NCBI RefSeq assembly: GCF_900156745.1
Contig: NZ_LT707065.1
Location: 6,150,086 to 6,214,085, forward strand
Reading direction: 5' to 3'
DNA length: 64,000 bases
Source of the DNA: Achromobacter sp. MFA1 R4
Lineage (GTDB): Bacteria; Pseudomonadota; Gammaproteobacteria; Burkholderiales; Burkholderiaceae_B
The first letter of the stretch is position 1. Every line of letters starts with the position of its first letter. Made by a program: the position numbers and the translations under genes. Positions 43,649 to 51,915 of this stretch are shown one piece after another. The notes beneath the pieces were generated by a model that did not search any database, was not told the DNA's origin, and saw nothing but the letters and a program-made list of their open reading frames with translations.

Positions 43649-45031
43649 TTATGACACCGCCGAGGCCAAAGCCTGGATCTGGGCGGCGGGCGCGGGCCTA
43701 CCCAGCAAATAGCCCTGCATCACGCGGCATCCCAAGGACTTGAGGATTTCGCGCTGCCCTTCCGTCTCGACCCCCTCGGCCACGACTGGCAGATGCATCG
43801 CCTTGCACAGCCCGAACAGGGCCGACACGACCTCGCGGCTGCCGGCGTCCGATTCCAGGGCGGAAATGAAGCTGCGGTCGATCTTGACCCAGTCGATGGG
43901 CAGATGGCGCAGGTGGTTCAGGCTGGAATAGCCACAGCCGAAGTCGTCCAATGCCACGCCGATGCCCTTGTCGCGCAGGATGTTCAGGATCTTTACGTGC
44001 CGCTCGTAGTGCAGGATGAAGATGGATTCGGTGATTTCCAGCACCAGTTTGCGCGGAGACAGGCGAGTGGCCTCCAGCACGTCGGTCACCAGTTGCACCA
44101 GGCTGTCCTCGTCCATCTGCTTGACGGAAAGATTCACGTGGACGCGCCAGGCGGACGGCCACAGCGCCGCCTGCGTGCAGGCCCGCTCCAGGATCCAGGC
44201 GCCCAGCGGCACAATGAGGCCGCTGCGTTCGGCCAGTTCAATCGTGACGGCCGGCGACACGCTGCCCAGCACGGGGTGATGCCAGCGCAGCAGGGCCTCG
44301 CAGCCCTGCACCACCCCGGTGCCGCTGTCGCAGACCGGCTGGTAGTACAGCTCGAACTGCTCCATGTCGGGCGTGGTCAACGCCAGCCGCAGGTCGTTTT
44401 CCAGGCCCTGCTGATCCCGCTGGCGCGCCAGCAGACGGAAATCAAAGAGGTTCCAGCCCTCGCCGCCGCGTTCCTTGAGCGGGACCATCGCGACCTGAAC
44501 GCAGCGCTGCAGTTCTTCGACGCTGCGGCCGTGGGCGGGATAGAGGGCAGCGCCGATCCGAAAGACCGCAATAAGGGGACGGCCTCCCAGTTCGTAGGGC
44601 GCGCTCAGGTCGGCCAGCAATTTGGCCGACACCTGCGCGGCACCCTCTTCGTCCACGCTGGGGACGCAGACAGTGAACGAATCGGCACCGGCACGGGCCG
44701 CCATTCCGCCCAGCGCGCGGGCGACCAGCCCAAGCCGGTCCGCCACCTGCACCACGAGGGCCTGGTCTTCGCCCGCGCGCAGCATCGCGCTGATCTGGGC
44801 GTAGTGTTCGAAACTGACCAGAAAAAAGGCGCCGCGGCGCGTCGTGCCCTGCGGCTTGCCCAGCCAGGTACGCACGCGACGATGCAGCTCCTGCTGGCTA
44901 AGGAGGCCGGTCAATTCGTCACGCGTCAAACGCCGCCGGAGCGTGCGCTCCCGGCGGACGAAAAGCAGACTGATCGCTGCAAGTGCGCCCGCGAGCGTCA
45001 GGCACAGTGCGAGCAGGTAACTCTCACGCAC
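43649..45031 (-). CDS. Membrane-anchored GGDEF-EAL protein, probable c-di-GMP phosphodiesterase
   Basis: About 460 residues: one N-terminal membrane helix, a degenerate GGDEF domain (AGADSF at the active site, so no cyclase activity expected) and an EAL domain with its catalytic set intact: CEALLRW, NLSVKQ, LEITES, DDFGCGYSSL, VKIDRSF and VAEGVET. It should lower c-di-GMP and, given its place between lapD and the LapD-like gene, could tune adhesin release. I chose the GTG at 45031, preceded by AGGGGG and opening right into the membrane helix; an ATG at 45094 gives 481 residues but has no ribosome site. Confidence 0.93.
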   Translation of the reverse strand: MRESYLLALCLTLAGALAAISLLFVRRERTLRRRLTRDELTGLLSQQELHRRVRTWLGKPQGTTRRGAFFLVSFEHYAQISAMLRAGEDQALVVQVADRLGLVARALGGMAARAGADSFTVCVPSVDEEGAAQVSAKLLADLSAPYELGGRPLIAVFRIGAALYPAHGRSVEELQRCVQVAMVPLKERGGEGWNLFDFRLLARQRDQQGLENDLRLALTTPDMEQFELYYQPVCDSGTGVVQGCEALLRWHHPVLGSVSPAVTIELAERSGLIVPLGAWILERACTQAALWPSAWRVHVNLSVKQMDEDSLVQLVTDVLEATRLSPRKLVLEITESIFILHYERHVKILNILRDKGIGVALDDFGCGYSSLNHLRHLPIDWVKIDRSFISALESDAGSREVVSALFGLCKAMHLPVVAEGVETEGQREILKSLGCRVMQGYLLGRPAPAAQIQALASAVS

Positions 45032-45564
45032 GGAGCCCCCTATCCATATGCCCCCGGCGTTGCGGCCCGACCACGGGCCCAGGGGCTGTAACATATTTTA
45101 AATTATGCATTGCTTTCGCAAAAACACGCCACTTTTCGGAGGCAACACGCCCCTTCTTTCCTGACATCCTTGGGTTCTTGGTTTGCTCGCGGCAGGTCAT
45201 GGCAGGGTCCTGGATGGCAGTCGCTGGCCGGTCCTCTCGCCATGCCTCGCTCCATCTACGACACCGAAGCGCCAAAAATTAATACGCTGTGTCTCAATAG
45301 TTCTCAACCGGCCAATTATCACGAGCGAAATAATTGCACACCTTGTCTGATATGACCGAGGATTTCGTAATATTCTGTGCGTTCTGTGACAGCCCCCATT
45401 ACAGTGTCAGCTTTGCCATCGCAATCTCCGTAACGTGTGTCACGTTTGATATCCAGGTTTTATCCCGCGCAGGCGTTCTTGCCGCCTGACGCTCCCGTTT
45501 AGGCGGCAGCCGACGCGATACCCCGCCGGAACCGCGCAAGCCCAGGAAGGGACACGCAAGTAAC
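45032..45564. promoter_or_regulatory. Divergent intergenic region between the EAL phosphodiesterase and the LapD-like gene
   Basis: About 530 bases without a convincing gene and with lower GC than the surroundings in its middle (45095-45430). It must hold both divergent promoters. A weak plus-strand candidate is TTGTCT (45343-45348) with CGTAAT (45366-45371), 17 bases apart. Downstream of it lies the inverted repeat at 45432-45446. An AGGAAGGGAC ribosome site precedes the LapD-like start. Confidence 0.5.
45432..45446. promoter_or_regulatory. Inverted repeat AACGTG-TGT-CACGTT, candidate operator
   Basis: A perfect 6-bp inverted repeat with a 3-base spacer, 118 bases upstream of the LapD-like gene and just downstream of a possible promoter. 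It has the size of a binding site for a dimeric regulator. Which protein binds it, if any, is unknown. Confidence 0.4.
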
Positions 45565-47532
45565 ATGCCCACATTACGCCGGCTGCTTTTATGCTCCGCT
45601 CTTCTGATCGGCTTCATCCTGCTTGGCGCCCAGGCGCTCGGGATGCTGGCGGCGCACCGCTACCTCAACACCCAGCTCGCGCAGCAAAGCGAAGCGGGCG
45701 CCAACGCGCTGGCGTGGGCGCTGTCTCACGGCACGGGCACTCAGCAGGAGCAGGCCGAGCTCGCGGATGAACTGTTCGGCCAGGGCCTGTATTCGCTGGT
45801 AAATATCACGAACGAAGGAAATGCCCTGCGCGTGGAGCGCCGGTCGCCGCCGGCCGCCGGCCGCGACCGGGACTGGCGCGCCGCATGGCTGAACATGGAA
45901 GCGCCGGCGGTGTCCCGGCCCTTCGCCACGCCCAACGGCAAGACCAAGGGCACCCTGACCGTGCAGGCCGACGCGCGGCTGGCGCGCGACACGCTATGGC
46001 AAGGCGGTGTGCGGGTGCTGGGCCTGGCGTTGGCCGCCGCCGCTTTCTGGGCGCTTTTCGCGACCAACCTCGTACGGTGGATCGAGGCCCGGACATCTCG
46101 GGACATCTGCGACCGCGTGCGGGCCCTGGCGCCGGGCGCCGGCACGGCGCTGACCGGCTCCTGCGAAATGCCGGGGGTGGACCAGGCGCTGGTCGATGCG
46201 CAGCGGCGCGTGGCCGCCACGGTGCAGGAACAGAACGCCCGCATCGAATCCCTGCAAAGCGAGATCTACCGGGACCCAATCAGCCGCCTGTCCAACCGCA
46301 AGCATTTCATCGACCAGTTCAGGCTGGCCCTGACCGACAAATCCGACGACACGGGCGGGCACCTGCTGATGTTCCGCCAGCGAGATCTGGCGCAGATCAA
46401 CCGGCACCTGTCCCGCGCCTTCACCGACCAGTGGCTGCGGTCGTCGTCGGACCGGCTGCGCAAGCTGGTGGAGGAATTCGGCGGTCCGGGCGCGCTGCTC
46501 GCGCGGATCAGCGGCTCGGACTTCGCCCTGCTGCTGCCCCGCACCTCAGCGCCGCAGGCCAGCCTGCTGGCCGAACGCGTGCGGCGCGAGCTGCGGTCCC
46601 TGCGCGTGCCGATGGACAAGTACGGCTGGTGCCGCTGGGCGCTGGCCATGGCCGAGTTCGCCCCGGGCGACAACATGAGCGACATCCTGGCCCGCCTGGA
46701 CCATGCCCTGATGTGCGCGGAAAGCGCTGACGACGACCAGATCACGCCCGCGAGCCAGGCCGCCGACAGCACCCGTATCGGCGAATACAGTTGGCACGAT
46801 GCGCTGGTCACGGCGCTGGAACAGCACCGGTTCTCGCTGGCGGCCCAGCCGCTGCACGACCTGTCCGGCGCGGTGCTGCATTACGAGGCCACCCTGGCGC
46901 TGCACGACGCGTCCGGCACGGACCCCGTCCCCGCCTCGATCTTCATGCCCCCGGCGGTGCGCCTGGGCTTGTCGGCCGAATGCGACATCCAGGCGATCCG
47001 CCTGGGACTGGACTGGCTCTTCACCCATGAAGGCGCGCTCACCGTGCCGGTGTCGCTCGCCACGCTCGCGCAAGGGTCATTCTTCACCCGGCTTGAACGC
47101 ATGCTGGCCGACCGGCCGGCGCTGACGATGCGGCTCATCCTCGACGTCGACGCCGCGGGACTCGTGGAACAAGGCGCCGACGTGCGCCTGCTCTGCGACA
47201 TCGTCACCGGCGCCGGCGGAAGGGTCGGCGTGTCCAGGCTGTCGCAGCAATTCGGCGCCATGGAACACCTGCATGAATTCCCCGTGTCCTATGTGACGCT
47301 TTGCGGCAGCTTCATCACCGGCCTGCTCCACAGCCCCGGCAGCCAGCACCTGGCCGCCACCGTGGTCGCCACCGCAAGGACGCTGGACATGGCGGTCTAT
47401 GCCGCCGACGTGCCTGACAGCGCCACGCAGTTCGTGCTGGAAGAGATCGGCGTCCGCGCGATCAGCGGGGCTGTCGTAAACTTCGCCCACGCGCACGATC
47501 TCGCGCATGATCACCAATGGGTTCCTAGTTGA
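45565..47532 (+). CDS. LapD paralogue with lost LapG- and c-di-GMP-contact residues
   Basis: A 655-residue protein, the same length and domain order as LapD at 39612: helix, periplasmic domain, helix, HAMP-like region, degenerate GGDEF (RISGSDF) and degenerate EAL (YEATLAL). The two align over most of their length (for example FRQRDLAQINRHLSRAFTDQWLR versus FRQRDLADLNRHMPREFIDQWLR). However, the periplasmic GWRQIG containing W125 is GKTKG here, and the c-di-GMP-contact Glu in YAEDVPDAE is Ala (YAADVPDSA, residue 614); the Phe (QQFG, 563) is kept. Its stop overlaps the start of a histidine kinase, so it probably serves that kinase rather than LapG. Confidence 0.9.
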   Translation: MPTLRRLLLCSALLIGFILLGAQALGMLAAHRYLNTQLAQQSEAGANALAWALSHGTGTQQEQAELADELFGQGLYSLVNITNEGNALRVERRSPPAAGRDRDWRAAWLNMEAPAVSRPFATPNGKTKGTLTVQADARLARDTLWQGGVRVLGLALAAAAFWALFATNLVRWIEARTSRDICDRVRALAPGAGTALTGSCEMPGVDQALVDAQRRVAATVQEQNARIESLQSEIYRDPISRLSNRKHFIDQFRLALTDKSDDTGGHLLMFRQRDLAQINRHLSRAFTDQWLRSSSDRLRKLVEEFGGPGALLARISGSDFALLLPRTSAPQASLLAERVRRELRSLRVPMDKYGWCRWALAMAEFAPGDNMSDILARLDHALMCAESADDDQITPASQAADSTRIGEYSWHDALVTALEQHRFSLAAQPLHDLSGAVLHYEATLALHDASGTDPVPASIFMPPAVRLGLSAECDIQAIRLGLDWLFTHEGALTVPVSLATLAQGSFFTRLERMLADRPALTMRLILDVDAAGLVEQGADVRLLCDIVTGAGGRVGVSRLSQQFGAMEHLHEFPVSYVTLCGSFITGLLHSPGSQHLAATVVATARTLDMAVYAADVPDSATQFVLEEIGVRAISGAVVNFAHAHDLAHDHQWVPS

Positions 47533-49064
47533 CGGAAGGATTGTTTCTTCGCACCCGCTGGCGTTTCCGCCACCTTCGCGCGAGCTGGGCCGGCTCCCTC
47601 CGGAGATCCGCCTGGCCGGGGATGGGGCTGCTGCTATGCGCCCTTTTCTGGCCGGGCCATGCGCTGGCCTACGGGCTGAATGCCGACTACGTCAGCCTGC
47701 AGTCCGGCCTGACCGCTGGCGTCGCGATCGCATGCACACTGGCCTGCGGCGTGGCCTGGGCGCATACCCGCAACGCGTTGTACGCGGCAGGCATGGCCTT
47801 CGCGCTGGTGGAAGGCCTGTTCCGATCCCTGCCCGCGCTGATGCCCCCCGGCGCGCTGCAGGCCGCCTCGTATGCGGCCCTGCTCGCCATGACCGCCCCC
47901 CTGCTGAAAGGCTCGCGCTGGGCCACGTTGCTGGCCGCCGCGTGCCGATCCATCAGCATCGCGCTGTGCGGCGTGGCGGCGCTGGCGCTGATCTTCGTCT
48001 ACGAAACCGAATCCGGCGTGCTGCCCGCCGCCATCGCGGGCGTCTGCGCCCTGCTCAGCGTGCCGCTGGCAATCTGGTTTCTGGCAAGCGCGGCAAGGCA
48101 ACGGTGCGTGCGCGCGATGTTCCTGGCGCTGGCCCTGGCGCTCACGTATGGCGCATCGGCATGGATACTCGGACACGATGCCTGGAACGCCGGCGGCGCC
48201 GATGCCGCCGACGCCGGCATCGAGATATTGCGGCTGATGCTGGCTTCGGGCGCACTGCTCTGGCTGGCGCTCAATACCTCCGCCGACCTCGCGCCGGCCC
48301 GCCCCGCCGGTGGCGCCACGAACGCCGAGCATCTGGCCCAGGGCGAACTGCGGCTGGCGGAACTGGCCGGCGCGCTCGACACGCAGCGGCAGATGAATGC
48401 GCTGATTTCGCACGAATTGCGCGCCCCGTTGGCCACCATCAGCGCCGCGGCCCAATCCCTGGACATGATTCTCTCCGACAGCGGCGAAACCGTGGATACG
48501 CGCTTGGCGCGCATCCACCGGTCAGTCGCGCGGATGACGGAGCTGATGGACCAGTTGCTGAACCAGGACCGCCTGGAAGAACACGCCTGGAGCCCGCGCG
48601 GCGAACAGACCGACCTGGCCGACCTGGTGCGCGACGTGGTCCACGCCATGCAGCCGGATACGGCGCATGCGCTCGTGGTCGACGCGTACGCCCCGCTGCC
48701 CGTCTACTGCGACCGTCCGCTCACCAGCGTGGTCGTGCGCAACCTGATCCACAACGCCATCAAGTATTCGCCCGCCAACGAGCCGGTACGTATCGAAACC
48801 GGTCAGACCCGGGTCGGCGACACGCCCATGACGTGGGCGGCCGTCGTCGACCGCGGCGCCGGCATCGAGGAAGAAGAACAGGCCCGCATCTTCGAGCCGC
48901 GCTTTCGGCGGTCTGCGCATCGCGAGACCCAGGGCATGGGGATCGGGCTGTATCTGGCCCGGCGCATCTGCCAGAGCCAGGGTGGCACGTTGACGGTGCA
49001 AAGCCAGGTGGGCGTGGGCACGCGCTTTGTCGTCACCCTGCCGACCTGCGAACCGCAGGCCTAG
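47529..49064 (+). CDS. Membrane sensor histidine kinase (7TM-type sensor)
   Basis: A 511-residue kinase. The first ~260 residues have about seven hydrophobic helices after a signal-like start, as in 7TMR-DISM sensors without the large extracytoplasmic domain. Then come a short coiled coil, the phosphoacceptor motif NALISHELRAPLATIS, the N-box NLIHNAIKYSP, G1 DRGAGIEEEE and G2 GMGIGLYLARRI. The TTG start at 47529 overlaps the LapD-like stop by four bases; an ATG at 47622 is an alternative start and would shorten the N-terminus. Its likely partner is the response regulator encoded convergently 46 bases downstream. Confidence 0.92.
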   Translation: MTEGLFLRTRWRFRHLRASWAGSLRRSAWPGMGLLLCALFWPGHALAYGLNADYVSLQSGLTAGVAIACTLACGVAWAHTRNALYAAGMAFALVEGLFRSLPALMPPGALQAASYAALLAMTAPLLKGSRWATLLAAACRSISIALCGVAALALIFVYETESGVLPAAIAGVCALLSVPLAIWFLASAARQRCVRAMFLALALALTYGASAWILGHDAWNAGGADAADAGIEILRLMLASGALLWLALNTSADLAPARPAGGATNAEHLAQGELRLAELAGALDTQRQMNALISHELRAPLATISAAAQSLDMILSDSGETVDTRLARIHRSVARMTELMDQLLNQDRLEEHAWSPRGEQTDLADLVRDVVHAMQPDTAHALVVDAYAPLPVYCDRPLTSVVVRNLIHNAIKYSPANEPVRIETGQTRVGDTPMTWAAVVDRGAGIEEEEQARIFEPRFRRSAHRETQGMGIGLYLARRICQSQGGTLTVQSQVGVGTRFVVTLPTCEPQA

Positions 49065-49110
49065 GCGCCAATCGGCGTGCGCGGTCCACGGCTCGCGGCC
49101 GCGGCCCGCG

Positions 49111-49830
49111 TCATGCGGCGAACACGTAGCCCTGGCCGCGCACGGACAGCACCGGCAGCTTGAGGCCGGCGCTTTGCGCCTTGGCGCGCAACCGGCTCAC
49201 CAGCACGTCGATGCGCCGCAATTCAAAACCGCCCGGGCTGTCCGGCAAAAAGAGTTCGGCCAGCGCCTGGCGGCTGACCGCGCTGCCGGCGGCATCCATC
49301 AAAGCCACCAGGAACGTCCGTTCCTGCGCGCTCAGGTGCAGCGAAGCGCCGTCCGGGGCGACAAGAATCCAGCCGCCGTCCTGCAGGGACCAGTTCGTGT
49401 CCGCCGACGCGCGCGTCTCGGCATCGGCCGGCCGCGGCGCCTTTGCCAGGCGCATCCGGCGCGCGAGGCTGCGTATGACCGAACTGAGTTCAAGCAGGTC
49501 CACAGGCTTGGTCATATAGACGTCGGCGCCGCCTTCCAGCCCGCGAACGCGGTCCTCGAGGGCGCTGCGGCCCGTCAACATGACAATGCCCACCGGGCTC
49601 AAGGCGCGCAGGCGCGTGGCGACGGAAAAACCGTCCTCGCCGGGAAGATGGGCGTCCAGAATGACGATGTCGCACGGCTGCTCCTGCAACCGGCGATAAA
49701 ACGCCACTGCATTGTCACAGGCGAACGCCACGCGAAAGCCGTAGCCGCCCAGGCCCAGCGCCAATTCCTCGCGGAAATCGGCATCGTCCTCAAGCAGGCC
49801 GATACAAAGCAAACCATCTGCACCAGGCAT
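49111..49830 (-). CDS. OmpR/PhoB-type response regulator
   Basis: A 239-residue regulator. The receiver has the acidic pair LLEDD, the phospho-acceptor Asp in VILDAHLPGEDG (about 59), Thr in MLTGRSA and Lys in YMTKPVDL. The C-terminal winged helix runs from about 145 to 235, with FELRRIDVLVSRLRAKA as recognition region and the terminal LPVLSVRGQGYVFAA. It is convergent with the membrane histidine kinase, an unusual order for a pair, but no other kinase is near. Targets are unknown; the inverted repeat at 45432 is worth testing. Confidence 0.93.
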   Translation of the reverse strand: MPGADGLLCIGLLEDDADFREELALGLGGYGFRVAFACDNAVAFYRRLQEQPCDIVILDAHLPGEDGFSVATRLRALSPVGIVMLTGRSALEDRVRGLEGGADVYMTKPVDLLELSSVIRSLARRMRLAKAPRPADAETRASADTNWSLQDGGWILVAPDGASLHLSAQERTFLVALMDAAGSAVSRQALAELFLPDSPGGFELRRIDVLVSRLRAKAQSAGLKLPVLSVRGQGYVFAA

Positions 49831-50039
49831 ATTCAGAGCGCTTTACATTGAGATTGTCGACAAATGCCCTGGAGACTCTTGAAAAAAAGGTCCCGGAGCC
49901 GGCAATCTTACGACTTTTACAATGGAAACGAATGATTGCAGTGAAAAAAACGGCGATATTTTGCATTTTTCGCGCGTTTTTTTTCGCAAGCCGGGTTTGC
50001 CGCCGGATTAATCGTGGCGCGAATATCTCAAAATCGGCT
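49831..50039. other. Intergenic region between the response-regulator gene and selO
   Basis: About 210 AT-richer bases (long A and T runs at 49890-49990) with no convincing gene. It should contain the promoter of the minus-strand response regulator and the 3' end of the selO message. No perfect terminator was seen. Confidence 0.45.
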
Positions 50040-51530
50040 TCAGGAAGAACAGCTCACTTCGATTCCGCTGGCCCAATCCGGCGGCAAACCCGCATACCGT
50101 TCATAACCGTCCTGGGCGACATAAGGGTTACGCAGTAGTTTAAGCAGCGTATCGATTTCACCGGGATCCCCCATTTTGGCAGCGCGGATCGCGTTCTCGG
50201 CGAGGTGATTGCGCAGGACATAAAGGGGATTGACGCGATTCATGGCGGCGGCGGTTTCGGCCACGGGCCGACCTTGCTGCGCGTGGCGGGCCAGCAGCCG
50301 ATCCAGCCAGGCGCCAGCCGCGGGGCGATCGATAAACAGATCTTCGAACGCGCTGCGCCGGCCCTGCAATGCATCGGCCAGCCGGCGCCAGGTCAGGGTG
50401 AAATCGGCCTGGTTGGCATCCATCAGTTTCAGCAGATCGTCCAGCAGCGCCTCGTCGTCGGGCACCCAGGCCGCCAGTCCCATCTTGGCGCCCATCCTGT
50501 CGTGGAAAGCGCGCGTGAAAATGGCTTCGAACTGGTCCAGCACCGCGCGCAAGGCATCGGCGTCCTGCACCAGCATATGCAGACTGCCGCCCAGCCGGTA
50601 AAGATTCCAGAGCGCCACGGACGGCTGGCGATTCCAGGAATACCGCCCCTCGGAGTCCGAGTGATTACAGATATGTCCCAACCGAAAACCGTCCATGAAA
50701 CCGTAGGGACCGTAATCCAGTGTCAGCCCCAGGATGGACATATTGTCGGTATTCATGACGCCATGGCAAAACCCCACGGCCTGCCAATCGGCCATCAGCA
50801 GCGCCGTGCGGCGCGTGACTTCCTGCAGCAGATTCACGTAGGGCGCGGTTTCAGAGGGAGTTTCCCCCGCCTGCGCCTCGCGGCACTGCGGGTAGTACCG
50901 ATCAATCACATAATCGGCCAACGTCTTGAGCAGGTCGGGCTGGCGCCGCGACGACCAGTGCTCGAACGAGCCGAACCTGACGAAGCTGGGCGACATCCGC
51001 GTCACGATCGCGGCGGTTTCGACGGTTTCCCGCATGACCGGATCGTCGGACACCACCAGCGCCAGCGCCCGCGTGGTCGGCACCCCCAAACCGTGCATGG
51101 CTTCTCCGGCCAGATATTCGCGCACGGAGGAACGCAGCACCGCCCGGCCATCCCCCATCCGGGAATAGGGAGTCATGCCGGAACCCTTGAGCTGCAATTC
51201 CCATGCGCCTTCGGGCCCCTCCACCTCTCCCAGCAGGTGCGCGCGTCCATCGCCCAGTTGGCCCGCCCAGACGCCGAATTGGTGACCGCTGTAAACGGCG
51301 GCAAGCGTGTCTCCGCCCGGCAACGGACGGCTGCCGGAAAACACCTCCAGGAATTCCGCGGTGGACAGCACCGCGGCATCCAGACCGATCAGGGCGGCCG
51401 CCTCATGATTGGCGTGCAACAGCCTGGGGTTGTTCAGCCCTTGGGCTGCCAGCCGGGTATAGAAGGCCTCGGGCAAGGCCGCAAACGAGTTGACGGCATT
51501 CAGTTCGGACAGCGATTGGGCATTCTTCAT
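50040..51530 (-). CDS. selO: Protein adenylyltransferase SelO (UPF0061/YdiU)
   Basis: A 496-residue pseudokinase-fold enzyme that transfers AMP to proteins, linked in E. coli to oxidative stress. The start at 51530 (MKNAQSLSELNAVNSF) is the usual N-terminus; the open frame extends about 100 codons upstream, but that is antisense of other genes. Family segments are YSGHQFGVWAGQLGDGRA, KGSGMTPYSRMGDGRAVLRS and the metal-binding GVMNTDNMSILGLTLDYGP. The protein ends in SCSS, with Cys where eukaryotic SelO has selenocysteine. It overlaps the upstream DUF2069 gene by four bases. Confidence 0.96.
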   Translation of the reverse strand: MKNAQSLSELNAVNSFAALPEAFYTRLAAQGLNNPRLLHANHEAAALIGLDAAVLSTAEFLEVFSGSRPLPGGDTLAAVYSGHQFGVWAGQLGDGRAHLLGEVEGPEGAWELQLKGSGMTPYSRMGDGRAVLRSSVREYLAGEAMHGLGVPTTRALALVVSDDPVMRETVETAAIVTRMSPSFVRFGSFEHWSSRRQPDLLKTLADYVIDRYYPQCREAQAGETPSETAPYVNLLQEVTRRTALLMADWQAVGFCHGVMNTDNMSILGLTLDYGPYGFMDGFRLGHICNHSDSEGRYSWNRQPSVALWNLYRLGGSLHMLVQDADALRAVLDQFEAIFTRAFHDRMGAKMGLAAWVPDDEALLDDLLKLMDANQADFTLTWRRLADALQGRRSAFEDLFIDRPAAGAWLDRLLARHAQQGRPVAETAAAMNRVNPLYVLRNHLAENAIRAAKMGDPGEIDTLLKLLRNPYVAQDGYERYAGLPPDWASGIEVSCSS

Positions 51531-51898
51531 GCGCGTTGACTCCGGGCGGCGCGTTTGGCTGGACGCACATAGAAAATGGCGCTGAGGAAAAAGGTGGTCG
51601 ACAGCAGTATCTCGCCCCACGCCATCAGGACGGACAGGGGCGCCGGATCGGACATGGCGCGGACCACGCCTTCCATCAGGTAGAGCAGCGACAGCATCGA
51701 CGCCCATTGATAGGTATAGAGATTGCCGCGCACGATGCCGCGCAACGGGAAGGCCAGCGGCAGGGCCTTGAGCAGCATCCAGGATCCGCCTGGCCGTACG
51801 GGCGCCACCACGGTTTCCCAGGCGACGCACAGCACGATCAGGGCAAACAACGACACCGAGGCCAGCAGACGCAAGCGGGGGTTGAGTTCGGGGTTCAT
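51527..51898 (-). CDS. DUF2069 small membrane protein
   Basis: A 123-residue protein with about four hydrophobic segments. The central YTYQWASMLSLLYLMEGVVRAMSD is the diagnostic region of the DUF2069 family, which is widespread in beta- and gamma-proteobacteria with no known function. Its stop overlaps the selO start (ATGA), so the two are translationally coupled. It is divergent from the yihY gene, 17 bases apart, so the promoters overlap. Confidence 0.9.
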   Translation of the reverse strand: MNPELNPRLRLLASVSLFALIVLCVAWETVVAPVRPGGSWMLLKALPLAFPLRGIVRGNLYTYQWASMLSLLYLMEGVVRAMSDPAPLSVLMAWGEILLSTTFFLSAIFYVRPAKRAARSQRA

Positions 51899-51915
51899 GC
51901 TGCTATTATCGCCTG

